Translations under genes and position numbers: made by a program
Notes under the pieces: model-generated
The model's database searches: none
Told to the model about the DNA's origin: nothing
Seen by the model: only the letters and a program-made list of their open reading frames with translations
Source: Paenibacillus melissococcoides
GTDB taxonomy: Bacteria > Bacillota > Bacilli > Paenibacillales > Paenibacillaceae
NCBI GenBank assembly: GCA_944800085.1
Contig: CALYLO010000007.1
Span: 86,001 to 150,000, forward strand
DNA length: 64,000 nucleotides
Direction of reading: 5' to 3'
In this document: piece by piece, positions 7,407-16,458 of the stretch
Layout: each line of letters starts with the position of its first letter
How positions within the stretch are numbered: the stretch's first letter is position 1

Positions 7407-8775
7407 CCCCCACCCCTGATTTTCTCTGCCCGGACCTTCAACGCATTCAACAATGCGTCTTGTGTAGCCGCCTTGCCTTCTAGGGCGGACATCACATCCT
7501 CATCCATCCCGCTTTGCACAACGAGATGGTGAAGGATCACCTTCTGCTTTTGGCCCTGCCGATGCAGCCGGCCGTTCGCCTGTTGGTAAAGCTCCAAGCT
7601 CCAGTTTAGGCCGAACCATACGACGTGATTTCCGCCTTCCTGGAGGTTGAGGCCGTAGGCTGCGCTGGCCGGATGCGCAAGCAGGATGTCAACCTGTCCC
7701 GCGTTCCAGTCGATCTGATCCTGCGGCGTCCTCAGCTCCCGCACGCGAAGGCCCGACTTGGCAAGTGCCTTTTGTATCCGCTCCCTATCGTGTTGGAAGC
7801 TGTAGAACACAAGCGCCGGCTTACCGTTCAGCCGCTCGACCAATTCCAAAAATGCCTCCAGCTTGCAGTCGTGGATCTCGTGCACATTGCGATCCTCGTC
7901 GTATAAAGCCCCGTTGCAAAGCTGAAGCAGTTTGTTCGCAAGTACCGCTGCGCTCGGCGCGGTAATCTCGGTATCGTCCAGCTCCAGAAGCAACTCCTTC
8001 TCCATCTGCTTGTACTGCTTCTGTGCCTTGTCGTCTAGGACTACCGGGATCACGTTGGTAACGCAATCGGGCAGCTCCAGATAATCCTCGGCCTTCATGC
8101 TGATACAGATATCGGCGATCCTTTGCTGTATGGCGTCGTCCGCGCCGGGCTTGGCCGTATACCCGAAACCGTTGTAATTCTTCTCGAAATACTTCGCCCT
8201 ATAGTGAGTTATGAATTTCTCCAGGCGCTCGCCTTGGTCCAACAAGAATACCTGCGCCCACAAGTCCAAAAGGCCGTTCGGTGCGGGTGTCCCGGTCAGT
8301 CCGACAATCCGCTGAATATGCGGCCGTACCCACGTCAGCACCTTGAAACGCTTAGCTTGGTGATTCTTAAAGCTGCTCAGCTCATCCAGGATCACCATGT
8401 CGAACGGCCAGGCATTGCGGTAATGCTCGACCAGCCAGGCGATGTTGTCCCGGTTGATTACCCACACGTCGCCTGGCGTATTCAGCGCCCGGATTCGTTT
8501 GGCCTGGCTTCCTAGCACCGGGATCACCCGCAAATGCTTTAGGTGCTCCCACTTGGACGCCTCTGTGGTCCAGGTGGCCTCCGCTACCTTTTTCGGGGCA
8601 ATGACCAGCGCCCGACGGACGGCGAAGCGATTGTATTTCAGGTCGTTTACAGCGGTTAGCGTGATGACTGTTTTACCTAACCTAAGCCCATATCCAAAAA
8701 CAGACCTAATGCCTTTTCGGCCAGCAATCGGTTAATGCAATATCGCTGATAGTCATGGGGTATGAACTTTTTCAT
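7403..8775 (-). pseudogene. SNF2-family phage helicase broken by a 5-bp duplication in Walker A
   Basis: The start is ATG 8775 behind ggaggtgg (MKKFIPHDYQRYCINRLL). The frame reaches LFLDMGLG and stops at TAG 8679-8677. From 8677 the next frame reads GKTVITLTAVNDLKYN and continues with LVIAPKKVAEATW, VILDELSSFKN (motif II), GLTGTPAPNG (motif III) and QANGRLHRQGQ (motif VI) to 7403. Two adjacent copies of ttagg lie at 8685-8676; removing one restores DMGLGKT exactly. SNF2-type DNA translocases of ~450 residues are common in phage replication modules beside VRR-NUC genes. Only the half without an ATP-binding loop could be translated separately, so the gene is expected to be dead. Confidence 0.85.
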
Positions 8776-9253
8776 CGGCACCACCTCCTCGCCCAAGGAA
8801 CGTGCCCTTAAAAAACTTCTCCTCGGCAATGTGCCAAGCTGCATGCTCCTTTTGAGAGGCGAATACTCGGAGATTTTCAAGGCGATTATCCCTTTTATTT
8901 CCGTTGATATGATGGACCACCTCACCAGGCTTAAGTGGCCGCCCTATCTTCTGCTCTGCAATGATTCGGTGTAAATGCCGTCCGTAGTATTTCTCATACG
9001 TTCTACCTTTTCCCGAATCCAATCTTGCCAATCTCAGCTTTTTCCGCTTCTCATCAGTCATTCTACCCGGGTTCAGCTTTCGGTTAAGCTCGCTTAAATG
9101 TGGGTGTCTTTGATATCCCTCTGGGTTATGCTTCCGCGACCTATGCTTCCGAAGGCATTCCCTGCTGCAGAAACTGTTTTTGCTAAGCTCACTCTTATAC
9201 CGCGTCACCTTAATTCCGCACCAAGCGCATGGTACTTCCACTTTTCGACTCAT
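8753..9253 (-). CDS. HNH endonuclease, free-standing homing type
   Basis: The 166-residue protein has an N-terminal zinc knuckle (CAWCGIKVTRYKSEL, then CSREC) and a central NUMOD-like basic region. A C-terminal HNH_3 domain follows with HRIIAEQKIGRPLKPGEVVHHINGNKRDNRLENL. The ATG overlaps the stop of the VRR-NUC gene by 4 bases, and the 3' end overlaps the helicase start by 23 bases. VRR-NUC and SNF2 genes are often adjacent in phages, so this gene probably inserted between them as a selfish homing endonuclease. No intron is visible. Confidence 0.8.
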   Translation of the reverse strand: MSRKVEVPCAWCGIKVTRYKSELSKNSFCSRECLRKHRSRKHNPEGYQRHPHLSELNRKLNPGRMTDEKRKKLRLARLDSGKGRTYEKYYGRHLHRIIAEQKIGRPLKPGEVVHHINGNKRDNRLENLRVFASQKEHAAWHIAEEKFFKGTFLGRGGGADEKVHTP

Positions 9254-9531
9254 ACGCCCATCAACTCCTGCAGCAGCCCATCAACCTGCGCGATGCTGTC
9301 CACTATCCGGACATCACAGCCAAGCGCCCGAAAGTGCTTGTGCTGGACCAACTGTAGCGCGGTAGGCTTTCGGCCGGGCGCTTTCAGCTCCACGAATACG
9401 ATACGGCCACCTGGAAGGATGACTATCCGATCAGGCACCCCAGAATTACCCGGACTGACAAATTTATAGGCACGGCCACCCGCAGCCTTTACTTTCTCCC
9501 GCAAATACTTCTCTATGTCTCGTTCTCTCAT
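9250..9531 (-). CDS. VRR-NUC domain nuclease
   Basis: The ~93-residue protein matches the stand-alone VRR-NUC family of PD-(D/E)XK nucleases: MRERDIEKYLREKVKAAGGRAYKF, SGVPDRIVILPGGRIVFVELKA (catalytic D and ExK) and the terminal helix. These enzymes accompany phage helicases and are thought to cut structured DNA such as replication or recombination intermediates. The start is ATG 9531 with aaagga 8 to 9 bases upstream; a longer frame to 9588 lacks a site. It follows the putative origin and precedes the HNH and helicase genes. Confidence 0.85.
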   Translation of the reverse strand: MRERDIEKYLREKVKAAGGRAYKFVSPGNSGVPDRIVILPGGRIVFVELKAPGRKPTALQLVQHKHFRALGCDVRIVDSIAQVDGLLQELMGV

Positions 9532-9599
9532 TCCGCTGCTCCTTTCTCCGCTCGTCAACGTTTTCTTGTGCGCACGTATATGAGTCAAAATTTAGGGGG

Positions 9600-9810
9600 A
9601 TTAGAGAGATTAGGGGGGAGTATAACTCTCTAATATCTCTAAATACCTTCTCTATTACTATTTATGTTGACAATGTTGACAGATATAATAAGTACAGTAT
9701 TATCAAGGGTTTAGGGGACTTATCCACAGTCAACATTTCGTCAACACGTCAACAATTCCAATTTTTAGGCGACGTTGACAAGTTGACGTGTTTTGTTGAC
9801 GTGTTGACGG
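9600..9810. other. Putative phage replication origin: GTTGAC iterons and DnaA box
   Basis: This 200-bp non-coding stretch contains nine copies of GTTGAC or its complement GTCAAC, between 9666 and 9808. A perfect DnaA box TTATCCACA lies at 9720-9728, and next to it is an A/T-rich tract at 9600-9700 with tandem ctctaat/attagag-type motifs. Iterons, an initiator box and an unwinding-prone tract are the hallmarks of replicon origins. It sits between the VapE-type primase/helicase gene and the VRR-NUC gene, in the middle of the replication block. The function is inferred. Confidence 0.6.
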
Positions 9811-9813
9811 TGA

Positions 9814-12225
9814 TCAAGCCCTCCGGTACCCCCGCTGCCGACCGTAATCTGCCCCTGCTCGGATGGTGCTGGCAGGCACCCAGCCAGGCATTTTTTGCAG
9901 GATTGCATTAATCCGGCGCGTGTCCTGCTTGCTGATTGGGCGGCGCTCCTGGAGGCATTCCCGCCAGATTTCGGCTGCGCATACCCGGTCCCGCGCGGCT
10001 AGCGGCCCGTCATACTGCATCCCGCCGCCCCAGAATATGCGGCGTTGGTCTGCGCCCCAGGAAAGCCAGTTTTCCGGAATCGGTCTATTCAAAAAGTCTT
10101 CAATCAATCCTTCCAGTGGGTCACTGGACATATGTTCTTGGCGTCGCCGCTCCGCTTCGGCTTCCAGTTCAGATGAGAGATATAGCGGCTCACCTAAACG
10201 CCACCGGGCGACGGCCTCCGCCCATATCTGACTAACCTCCTCGGCTTCCATCTGAAACGCCGATTTGGTTGCATGCTCTGGCCGCGCATCAATCGGCCAA
10301 AAACGGCGGTTCCCCGTCGGGTCATGGAGATATTCATGATCGTTTGTCGTACCAAAAAAGACAGCCCGGCGCACCTGGTGCTTGACGTTGCGACCATATG
10401 CGGCTCTGTACTGATCGTCCTCCTTGGAAAGAAACTGCTTGATACGGTTGACATCCACCTTACTAAAAGCTTGCAGTTCCGCAATTTCGACAATCCATTT
10501 CCCCTCGATCAGTTCCTCGGCCTCTTTGCCCTCAAAGCTTTTGATCGAGTCCGTAAACCAGTCCATGCCCATACGCCGGAAAAACGTGCTTTTCCCAAGC
10601 CCCTGCTGCGCGCTATATAGCACCGTCATATAATCGAATTTTGCGCCTTTCGGCAGCATGACGCGTGCAACAGCAGCCACGAACGCCTTGCGCGCGACAG
10701 CTCGGACAAAAGGGCAATCCTCCGCCCCAAAATAGTCGATATATACGCTATCCAGACGCGGCACGCCGTCCCACTCCTGCGCCTCCAGGTATTCTGCAAC
10801 CGGATTACGCGCGTTTGCCTCGGCGGCATACGTCACCGCATCGCGGATGGCCGTCTCTGACCGGAATCCTAATACGCGCTCTACATACAGCCGCAGGCAA
10901 GCATCGTCGCGATCCGTCCACCGGAACGGCCCCTCGGCACCGGACCGCTCCGGCCACGGCAGCGGAGCCAGCCCATATAGCGTTTCCGTAAATGTGTCCC
11001 GGTATATCCTTCCTTTTAGATTGGGATCATACAGCAACAGCGTCGCAACATTTTCGGACGACTTGAGATACATCCCGTTGCTGTTAATCTTTAGATGCTT
11101 GATCCAATCCATATCGGCGTCGTTGCTCTCCACAGCCCCCGGCTGTGCCTCCAGCGCGGACAGAGCCTTTTCATACCGTTCCTGCTTGAGCAGCCCTGCA
11201 ACCGGCTCCTGTTGCATCGCAAAGGCCGACATCGCCGCATAGGACGGCAGCCGATTGGTCGGCGTACCCGGCTTGGCCTCGTCGTCTTGATCCCCAAAGA
11301 GATGCAGACGCACCAGGTCAAAGGCGTTGACGAGCCGGCCGCCGCACGGATCCGTAGCGTGGTGAGAGTACAAAAATGCACCATCGTCGTATACGATAGC
11401 GCCGCCCGTAGTAGAGCCGCCCACAAAGGTATAGCGCCCGCTGCCGTCATCGGTCGGTGAATAGATGCCAGGCAAAAAGGTTTCCATCGCCTGCAGGACG
11501 TCGTAGACCCGGCAGAATGCCCCTACAACCCCCGGCTTTACTTTTGGATCCCCCTGCTTCGCAGCAAGGCGTACATGCGTCTGTTGCGTGCCAGGGACCT
11601 GCGGCCACTCCGCCACATTGCGCCAATCCTGGTACATCGCGAGTACACCGTCAGCACTGAGGAACGGCTTATCGCCAAAGGTAAAGACGTACTGACTATC
11701 CGCGCAGCAGCTCGGCCAGTACATCAACCGATGCGCCTGGAAGGTAGTCGGGTCACACAGCTCAATGCCAATGATAGCCGCCAGCTTGCGCGCCAGCGGC
11801 TCATATTCATCAGCAGATATCGTCCGATCGGTCGGAACAAGCACCCGGAGACGAGGCTTTGCTTCCTCGTGCTTCCGGGTAGAATAGACGGCATAGGCGC
11901 AGCCGAGACCGTCCAGGCGGCGCAGTATGTCCATTGTGCCGCCAGCAGGAACGCTGTCCAGGTCTAGCGTCAGCACGTCCCGTCCTGTCACCGCGTTGGC
12001 CTTCCGGCGGCAGCCTGAAAGGGAGCCGGCGACGAAGCCGCCGACGTCCTTCAGGTCATCTTGTTTGGATTTTGGCATCGCCAGATACTCGGCCAGCGTC
12101 TCCGTGCCCCTCGCAGCTACCCGCAGCCGCTCCACAAGCTCGGACCAATAGAGCGTCTGTCCCTGCCAGCTGGTGCTATGGCGGCTGCCGGCGCTAGAGA
12201 TGGTCAATTGTCTGTCGTAATTCAC
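9814..12225 (-). CDS. VapE-type primase/helicase replication protein
   Basis: The 803-residue protein has an N-terminal primase-polymerase-like part (VTGRDVLTLDLDSVPAGG, then AYAVYSTRKHEEAKPRLRVLVPTDR). The C-terminal VapE domain carries a Walker A-like YSAQQGLGKSTFFRRMG, a Walker B-like WIVEIAELQAFSKVDVN and GTTNDHEYLHDPTGNRRFWPI, as in phage replicative SF3-like helicases. The start is GTG 12225 behind aaggggcaagg; a later ATG is not better placed. It would open and prime the adjacent iteron region. It appears intact, unlike several partners. Confidence 0.88.
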   Translation of the reverse strand: MNYDRQLTISSAGSRHSTSWQGQTLYWSELVERLRVAARGTETLAEYLAMPKSKQDDLKDVGGFVAGSLSGCRRKANAVTGRDVLTLDLDSVPAGGTMDILRRLDGLGCAYAVYSTRKHEEAKPRLRVLVPTDRTISADEYEPLARKLAAIIGIELCDPTTFQAHRLMYWPSCCADSQYVFTFGDKPFLSADGVLAMYQDWRNVAEWPQVPGTQQTHVRLAAKQGDPKVKPGVVGAFCRVYDVLQAMETFLPGIYSPTDDGSGRYTFVGGSTTGGAIVYDDGAFLYSHHATDPCGGRLVNAFDLVRLHLFGDQDDEAKPGTPTNRLPSYAAMSAFAMQQEPVAGLLKQERYEKALSALEAQPGAVESNDADMDWIKHLKINSNGMYLKSSENVATLLLYDPNLKGRIYRDTFTETLYGLAPLPWPERSGAEGPFRWTDRDDACLRLYVERVLGFRSETAIRDAVTYAAEANARNPVAEYLEAQEWDGVPRLDSVYIDYFGAEDCPFVRAVARKAFVAAVARVMLPKGAKFDYMTVLYSAQQGLGKSTFFRRMGMDWFTDSIKSFEGKEAEELIEGKWIVEIAELQAFSKVDVNRIKQFLSKEDDQYRAAYGRNVKHQVRRAVFFGTTNDHEYLHDPTGNRRFWPIDARPEHATKSAFQMEAEEVSQIWAEAVARWRLGEPLYLSSELEAEAERRRQEHMSSDPLEGLIEDFLNRPIPENWLSWGADQRRIFWGGGMQYDGPLAARDRVCAAEIWRECLQERRPISKQDTRRINAILQKMPGWVPASTIRAGADYGRQRGYRRA

Positions 12226-12254
12226 AGCGCCTTGCCCCTTTCGCTTCTACTCTT

Positions 12255-12509
12255 TCACCGGAGCATGATTTCATAGTCGAAAACTTCGACTTCCGTTTCA
12301 TCCGGGGAACTCAGATCATAATCAACACCTTCAACAATGCCGCACCCTAATTTCCGCAAATGGTGTATGACCTCATCGGCCATGTCCGATCTTCTTTCAG
12401 CCTCATCCAAAAGCTTGTTTATTTTGGATTCAGGGACATCTTCCGGGATCGAAATAATCGCCTCTCTGTCATACGTCAAAACTTCTTTTATTCGGATTCT
12501 CACTTTCAT
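12255..12509 (-). CDS. Small acidic phage protein of unknown function
   Basis: I do not recognise this 84-residue protein. It begins MKVRIRIKEVLTYDREAIISI, has a helical middle (ESKINKLLDEAERRSDMADEVIHHLRKLG) and an acidic end. The ATG follows the stop of the Cys-rich gene without a gap (TAAATG), which suggests translational coupling in the replication operon. Confidence 0.6.
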   Translation of the reverse strand: MKVRIRIKEVLTYDREAIISIPEDVPESKINKLLDEAERRSDMADEVIHHLRKLGCGIVEGVDYDLSSPDETEVEVFDYEIMLR

Positions 12510-12638
12510 TTATTCATCATCCTCCCCATAACCAGCATCGCTTTCAAGCATGTGGCAATCTGGACAAAACAGCGTTCCACAGCATGGACAACCTTCCCAC
12601 CATGTATCACAATCTGGGCACTTATCTTCATCCTTCAT
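12510..12638 (-). CDS. Cys-rich 42-residue zinc-binding peptide
   Basis: This short frame encodes six cysteine-containing positions arranged as CPDC, CPCC and CPDCH within residues 7-29, followed by an acidic tail (ESDAGYGEDDE). The spacing suggests one or two zinc sites. It fits exactly between the DUF3310 gene (4 bases) and the next gene (coupled TAAATG), which argues that it is real although only a weak gaaggatgaa site precedes it. The function is unknown. Confidence 0.55.
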   Translation of the reverse strand: MKDEDKCPDCDTWWEGCPCCGTLFCPDCHMLESDAGYGEDDE

Positions 12639-12641
12639 CCT

Positions 12642-13466
12642 TCATGCTTTCTCATCTCCCAACATAAACTCGATATATTTCCGGGTCTTCTGCAAGTCTT
12701 CGTCGCCACCTTTCCAGCGCTCCCGACAAACGTATTTGAGTACATTACCCTTGCAATAACCGCGGAACTCTTCTGGCGTTAGCTTGGCACGGATAATATC
12801 GATCGTCTCGATGCCACCGACGGTGTAATGAGATGGCCGCTCCACTGGGTCATGTTCCTCTTCCAGCTCGGCGATGCGCTGCCGATTGTCCGAGTCTATC
12901 TGCGCCCAGCGTGCGAGTTCGCTTTCGTAGTCCATGATCCGATTACTTTGCTCAAGAATGCACTGAGCTTGGCTATCACACAGCTGCTTCCAGGACTGCA
13001 GGTCGCTGTCCGCTTCGATTAACGTATCCAGTGGATCTGCTTGAGGCTCCGCCGACGGGGTAGGTGTCCGGTCTTCCGCCTTCTCAAGCAGTTGCCTGGC
13101 CTTCTCCGGAGTAATCCCTCTCAAGTCCCACTTTTTAACCCAATATTGCAACGTTTGGTTTTTCACCTTCCAAGCCCGCTCGATGCTAGACAACGATTCT
13201 CCGGCGGCAACGGCCTCGAGTAAATCCCGTTTTGTAAGCCCGCAATCCGGCCCCTGCTTTTCGTTTCTTCCCTTCTTGCTTTCCCGCCTCCCCTCATCAT
13301 TACCGGCTATCCGCAGTCCAACCGGCATTTTAACTTTTCCATCCGGAGTCGGCATGGCCCGGTAGCGCTCCAGTTCCTCCGGCGACAGCTGGTATTCGAC
13401 AACCGGACCGCTGCCGCTCGATTTTGCTTCAACGTCCCGTTTGGGAATGGATGTTCTTTTGTCCAC
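12642..13466 (-). CDS. DUF3310 (SaV-like nucleotide-kinase-annotated) phage protein with HTH-like middle
   Basis: The C-terminal ~65 residues (ERPSHYTVGGIETIDIIRAKLTPEEFRGYCKGNVLKYVCRERWKGGDEDLQKTRKYIEFML) match the DUF3310 phage family. The middle contains an HTH-like segment (LTKRDLLEAVAAGESLSSIERAWKVKNQTLQYWVKKW) similar to small terminase or transposase helices, then a coiled-coil. The start is GTG 13466 with ggagg 8 bases upstream; the frame extends to 13571 without a site. The kinase label of the family is historical and I would not rely on it. Confidence 0.7.
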   Translation of the reverse strand: MDKRTSIPKRDVEAKSSGSGPVVEYQLSPEELERYRAMPTPDGKVKMPVGLRIAGNDEGRRESKKGRNEKQGPDCGLTKRDLLEAVAAGESLSSIERAWKVKNQTLQYWVKKWDLRGITPEKARQLLEKAEDRTPTPSAEPQADPLDTLIEADSDLQSWKQLCDSQAQCILEQSNRIMDYESELARWAQIDSDNRQRIAELEEEHDPVERPSHYTVGGIETIDIIRAKLTPEEFRGYCKGNVLKYVCRERWKGGDEDLQKTRKYIEFMLGDEKA

Positions 13467-13503
13467 CTTCAATCCCTCCACTTTCCCGAATATACGTTCG
13501 ATT

Positions 13504-13653
13504 TTATGGCGCGATGCGCCCCCGTCGTGCCTTCTGTCTTCGCCGTGGCGGCGGATCGGGGAGGAGCACATAAACCGCCCCGATCACCTCTCCGCTATCA
13601 TTTGTGATAATGTCCCAAGGAATATCCTGAAAATACGGATCAACATTTGACAT
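13504..13653 (-). CDS. Small basic phage protein of unknown function
   Basis: The 49-residue product starts MSNVDPYFQDIPWDIITNDSGEVIGAVYVLLPDPPPRRRQ and ends in a run of arginines. The ATG at 13653 follows a taggggggc ribosome site that overlaps the polymerase 3' end. No family is recognised; the PPPRRR tail suggests nucleic-acid contact. Confidence 0.5.
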   Translation of the reverse strand: MSNVDPYFQDIPWDIITNDSGEVIGAVYVLLPDPPPRRRQKARRGRIAP

Positions 13654-13666
13654 GGGGCAGGCCCCC

Positions 13667-15634
13667 CTAATCCTTTTGATAGAATGATGTTGCGAATCCA
13701 TCAGCCTTCAGCGGCAGCCCTGGAGCCCATGGGACAGGCTGCCCCATAATCTCAAGCACATGATCCAGCTTATCAGGGCTATCAGCCTCTATGCCCGCTT
13801 CATCGTGTACGTGCAGCACGGTCTCGTAACCCGCCTGTTCCAAGCGTGTCAATGATACGGCCAGACAGTCCCGAGCAATCGCCTGCACAACGTTCTCCGT
13901 CAGCTTCCCGCCGTAGGTGCTGAGTACCGTCCATTTCTTCTTGGTTTGATCCACGCCCCAATAATGCAGCGCGGGCTTGCCGAAGTCATTTTCCTTTATG
14001 AACGGTTTTGCATAATACAACTTGCGCCCACTAGGCAGCGTAATCGTGAAAAAGTCCTGACCAGTACCATAATGGCTTTCCCGTGCAAAGATGAGGCCCT
14101 TAATGCCGATTGACTCCCCGCGATCCATGACACCAAGCGCGGCAGCTTCGAGGCTGTACCATAAGTCAACGATGCGCCGATTAGCGTTGCGCCAGCGAAG
14201 AACGATGTCCGGAAGCTCATCTTCGGTCAACCCCATATCTAGTGCACCCATGCTAATAAGTGCGCCTTTCCCGCCCTGGTATCCAAGGGCCAGTTCTGCC
14301 ACCTTACCCTTTTGCCGCAGGTCACTGCCTTTGCCGATCTGTTCGATAGGGACTCCGAACATTTGCGACGCTGACGCTTCGTAAATCTTCCCGTGTGTAT
14401 TAAAGACGTCCAGCCGCCATTGTTCGCCAGCCAGCCAGGCAATTACACGGGCCTCAATTGCCGAGAAGTCAGCAACAAGGAGTGTCTTCCCCTCCGGGGC
14501 GACGAACGCAGTCCGAATGAGTTGAGAGAGCGTATCCGGGACATTGCCGTAAACAAACTTGAGCATATCTACTTTCTTTTCTTTGACCAGTTGGCGCGCG
14601 TACTCCAACGTGGAAAGGTAGTTCCGTGGTAAGTTTTGAATTTGGACAAGACGTCCCGCCCAGCGACCGGTTCGATTCGCACCGTAGAACTGCAAAAGCC
14701 CCCGAACGCGCCCATCCTCACAGGCTGCCTGTTTCATGGCCTGGTACTTCTTGACGCTAGTTTTAGAGAGCTCTTGGCGGATCTCCAGAACCCGCCGGGC
14801 CCGGCCTTCGTCAAGGACATCAATGAGCTTCGATACCGTCCCTTTCTGCAGGTTTTCGATCTCTTCGCCTGTCTCTTCCTCCAGCCATTTCGTGAGCTGC
14901 TGCACGGACTTTGGATTGTCCAGGCCGGTGATCTGGATAGCCTCGGCCTTTAACCCTCCCGTCACCTGTTCGTCAATCGTCAGGGCCCCCTCCACCATCC
15001 GCAAGTCACAGGCCAGACCGCGAGCATTGATTCGCTGGTCAAGCTCCCATAACCTCCATTCTTGCTCGGGCACCGGGAACAACGATAGCCGGCGCAAAAT
15101 CTCCATTTCGGCCACAACATCGCCAGCGCAGTATTCCTTAAACAGATCCCATTTCGCCGGCTCATGGTGCGGCAGCGTTCTTGTGCGCATCCCGTTCTTC
15201 TTGCTCGGCTTACATGGCACGCAGAACGTCCGGATAAGCGATCCACCCGTTCCGAGTTTACGTTTATCCTGCGGGATGCCCAGCGCCTCGCCCAAGGCGG
15301 CCAAGCCCGCAGGATAACCGCAATACAGGCCATGGACCTGAGTGCAGCGCCATTGCTCAAGTGGTGAGGGCCAAAACTTGTTGAGACAGTACCACTCAAA
15401 TGCGGCATTGTATGCGTGCTTTATGACCGTGGGGTCATTCAACGCTTGGAGCACTTCCAGCGGTAAAGACTCACCTTGCGCCAGGTCAACAATCTGCACT
15501 CAGCGGTCAAAGTCGAAAGACCAGGCGAAGAGAAGGATTTGAAAATCTGGGGACTGCACGTACTTGTACAGTCCCGCTTTTTTGATGTCGATCGACGAAT
15601 ACGTTTCGATGTCGATTGACAGATGCCTGGTCAT
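13667..15634 (-). pseudogene. Family A phage DNA polymerase with in-frame TGA at codon 45
   Basis: From ATG 15634 the frame begins MTRHLSIDIETYSSIDIKKAG, which contains the ExoI DxE motif. It then meets TGA at 15502-15500 and continues in the same frame for 610 codons. The exonuclease continues with HNAAFEW-type sequence, and the polymerase core shows FYGANRTGRWAG, LLVADFSAIEARVIAWLAG (motif A), RQKGKVAELALGYQGG (motif B) and VLHVHDEAG (motif C). A GTG directly after the stop could restart translation, but the product would lack the first exonuclease motif. The upstream ATG overlaps the DUF2815 stop. I infer a nonsense mutation in the replicative polymerase. Confidence 0.8.
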
Positions 15635-16431
15635 ATGCCCCACACGCCGCCATTCAGCGGCTTACCGGTGATCGGATCAATCTGTGGCTGCTGAGGCTGT
15701 TGCGGTTGCTGCGGTGCCTGGGCATAACCTTGTTGACCATATTGCGGCTGCTGCGGAGCAGGTTGGCCGTACCCTTGCGGCGCTGGCTGCTGGCCGTATT
15801 GCGGATACGCTTGAGGAGCTGCAGGCGGTTGCTGGCCGTATTGCTGCGGTGGTGCTGCCTGCTCCCAGCCAGTCGGTGCCGGTGCTGGTGTGAAGCCGGC
15901 ACCGAATGCCTGCTCAGCGCTGACGCGGCCGCCCAGCGGCTCACCGTCACGAGTTTTCTGGACAGGTCCAAGGCCAGCCCCGATACCTTTTTTCTTGTTG
16001 TTATACGGATAAAAATTTATGTGTACCCGGCCGTACATGCCGCTATAGACCTCGGATTGATTAACGATTGGATTCAAATTTACATCAACTACTGATTGTT
16101 GCTGTTTGCTACTCAAAGCAATAACCCAATGGCCTTTACACTCGGGACCATACGGCTCGCCACTTTGAGGCTTGCGTCCGTCTCCGTCCCGGATCGGCAC
16201 TTCCGGCTGAGCTGTACCCGTCCAATAATTCAGAGTAATCCCCTTTTGAATTGCAGCTTGAACGGCAGCATAGATACGTTGCATCGTTGCAGTATCCGTC
16301 TTTGGGATAAGTACAGTAAGGCTGTATTTCGGCTCCTCCCCGGGATTGCTCGCACGAGGCGTAAACAAATTCACATAGCTAAGCCGTACCTCACCAGTCG
16401 TAACGCTTGTCGATTCGATTTGATTTGTCAT
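15631..16431 (-). CDS. DUF2815 protein, probable ssDNA-binding, with Q/P/G/Y-rich tail
   Basis: Residues 1-170 carry the DUF2815 fold seen in phage replication modules (GEVRLSYVNLFTPRASNPGEEPKYSLTVLIPK, YSGMYGRVHINFYPYNNKKKGIGAGLGPVQK). These proteins are regarded as OB-fold ssDNA-binding proteins. The last ~95 residues are a low-complexity tail of repeats such as QYGQQPPAAPQAYPQYGQQ ending in GGVWGI, in place of the acidic SSB tip. The stop overlaps the polymerase ATG, so expression is coupled. It appears intact. Confidence 0.8.
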   Translation of the reverse strand: MTNQIESTSVTTGEVRLSYVNLFTPRASNPGEEPKYSLTVLIPKTDTATMQRIYAAVQAAIQKGITLNYWTGTAQPEVPIRDGDGRKPQSGEPYGPECKGHWVIALSSKQQQSVVDVNLNPIVNQSEVYSGMYGRVHINFYPYNNKKKGIGAGLGPVQKTRDGEPLGGRVSAEQAFGAGFTPAPAPTGWEQAAPPQQYGQQPPAAPQAYPQYGQQPAPQGYGQPAPQQPQYGQQGYAQAPQQPQQPQQPQIDPITGKPLNGGVWGI

Positions 16432-16458
16432 TTGTCATTTCCCCCTAATCGGTTATTT

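Noticed and set aside
8671-8690. Programmed frameshift in the helicase gene
   Set aside because: No slippery heptamer or downstream stem is seen, and a perfect 5-bp tandem duplication explains the shift better.
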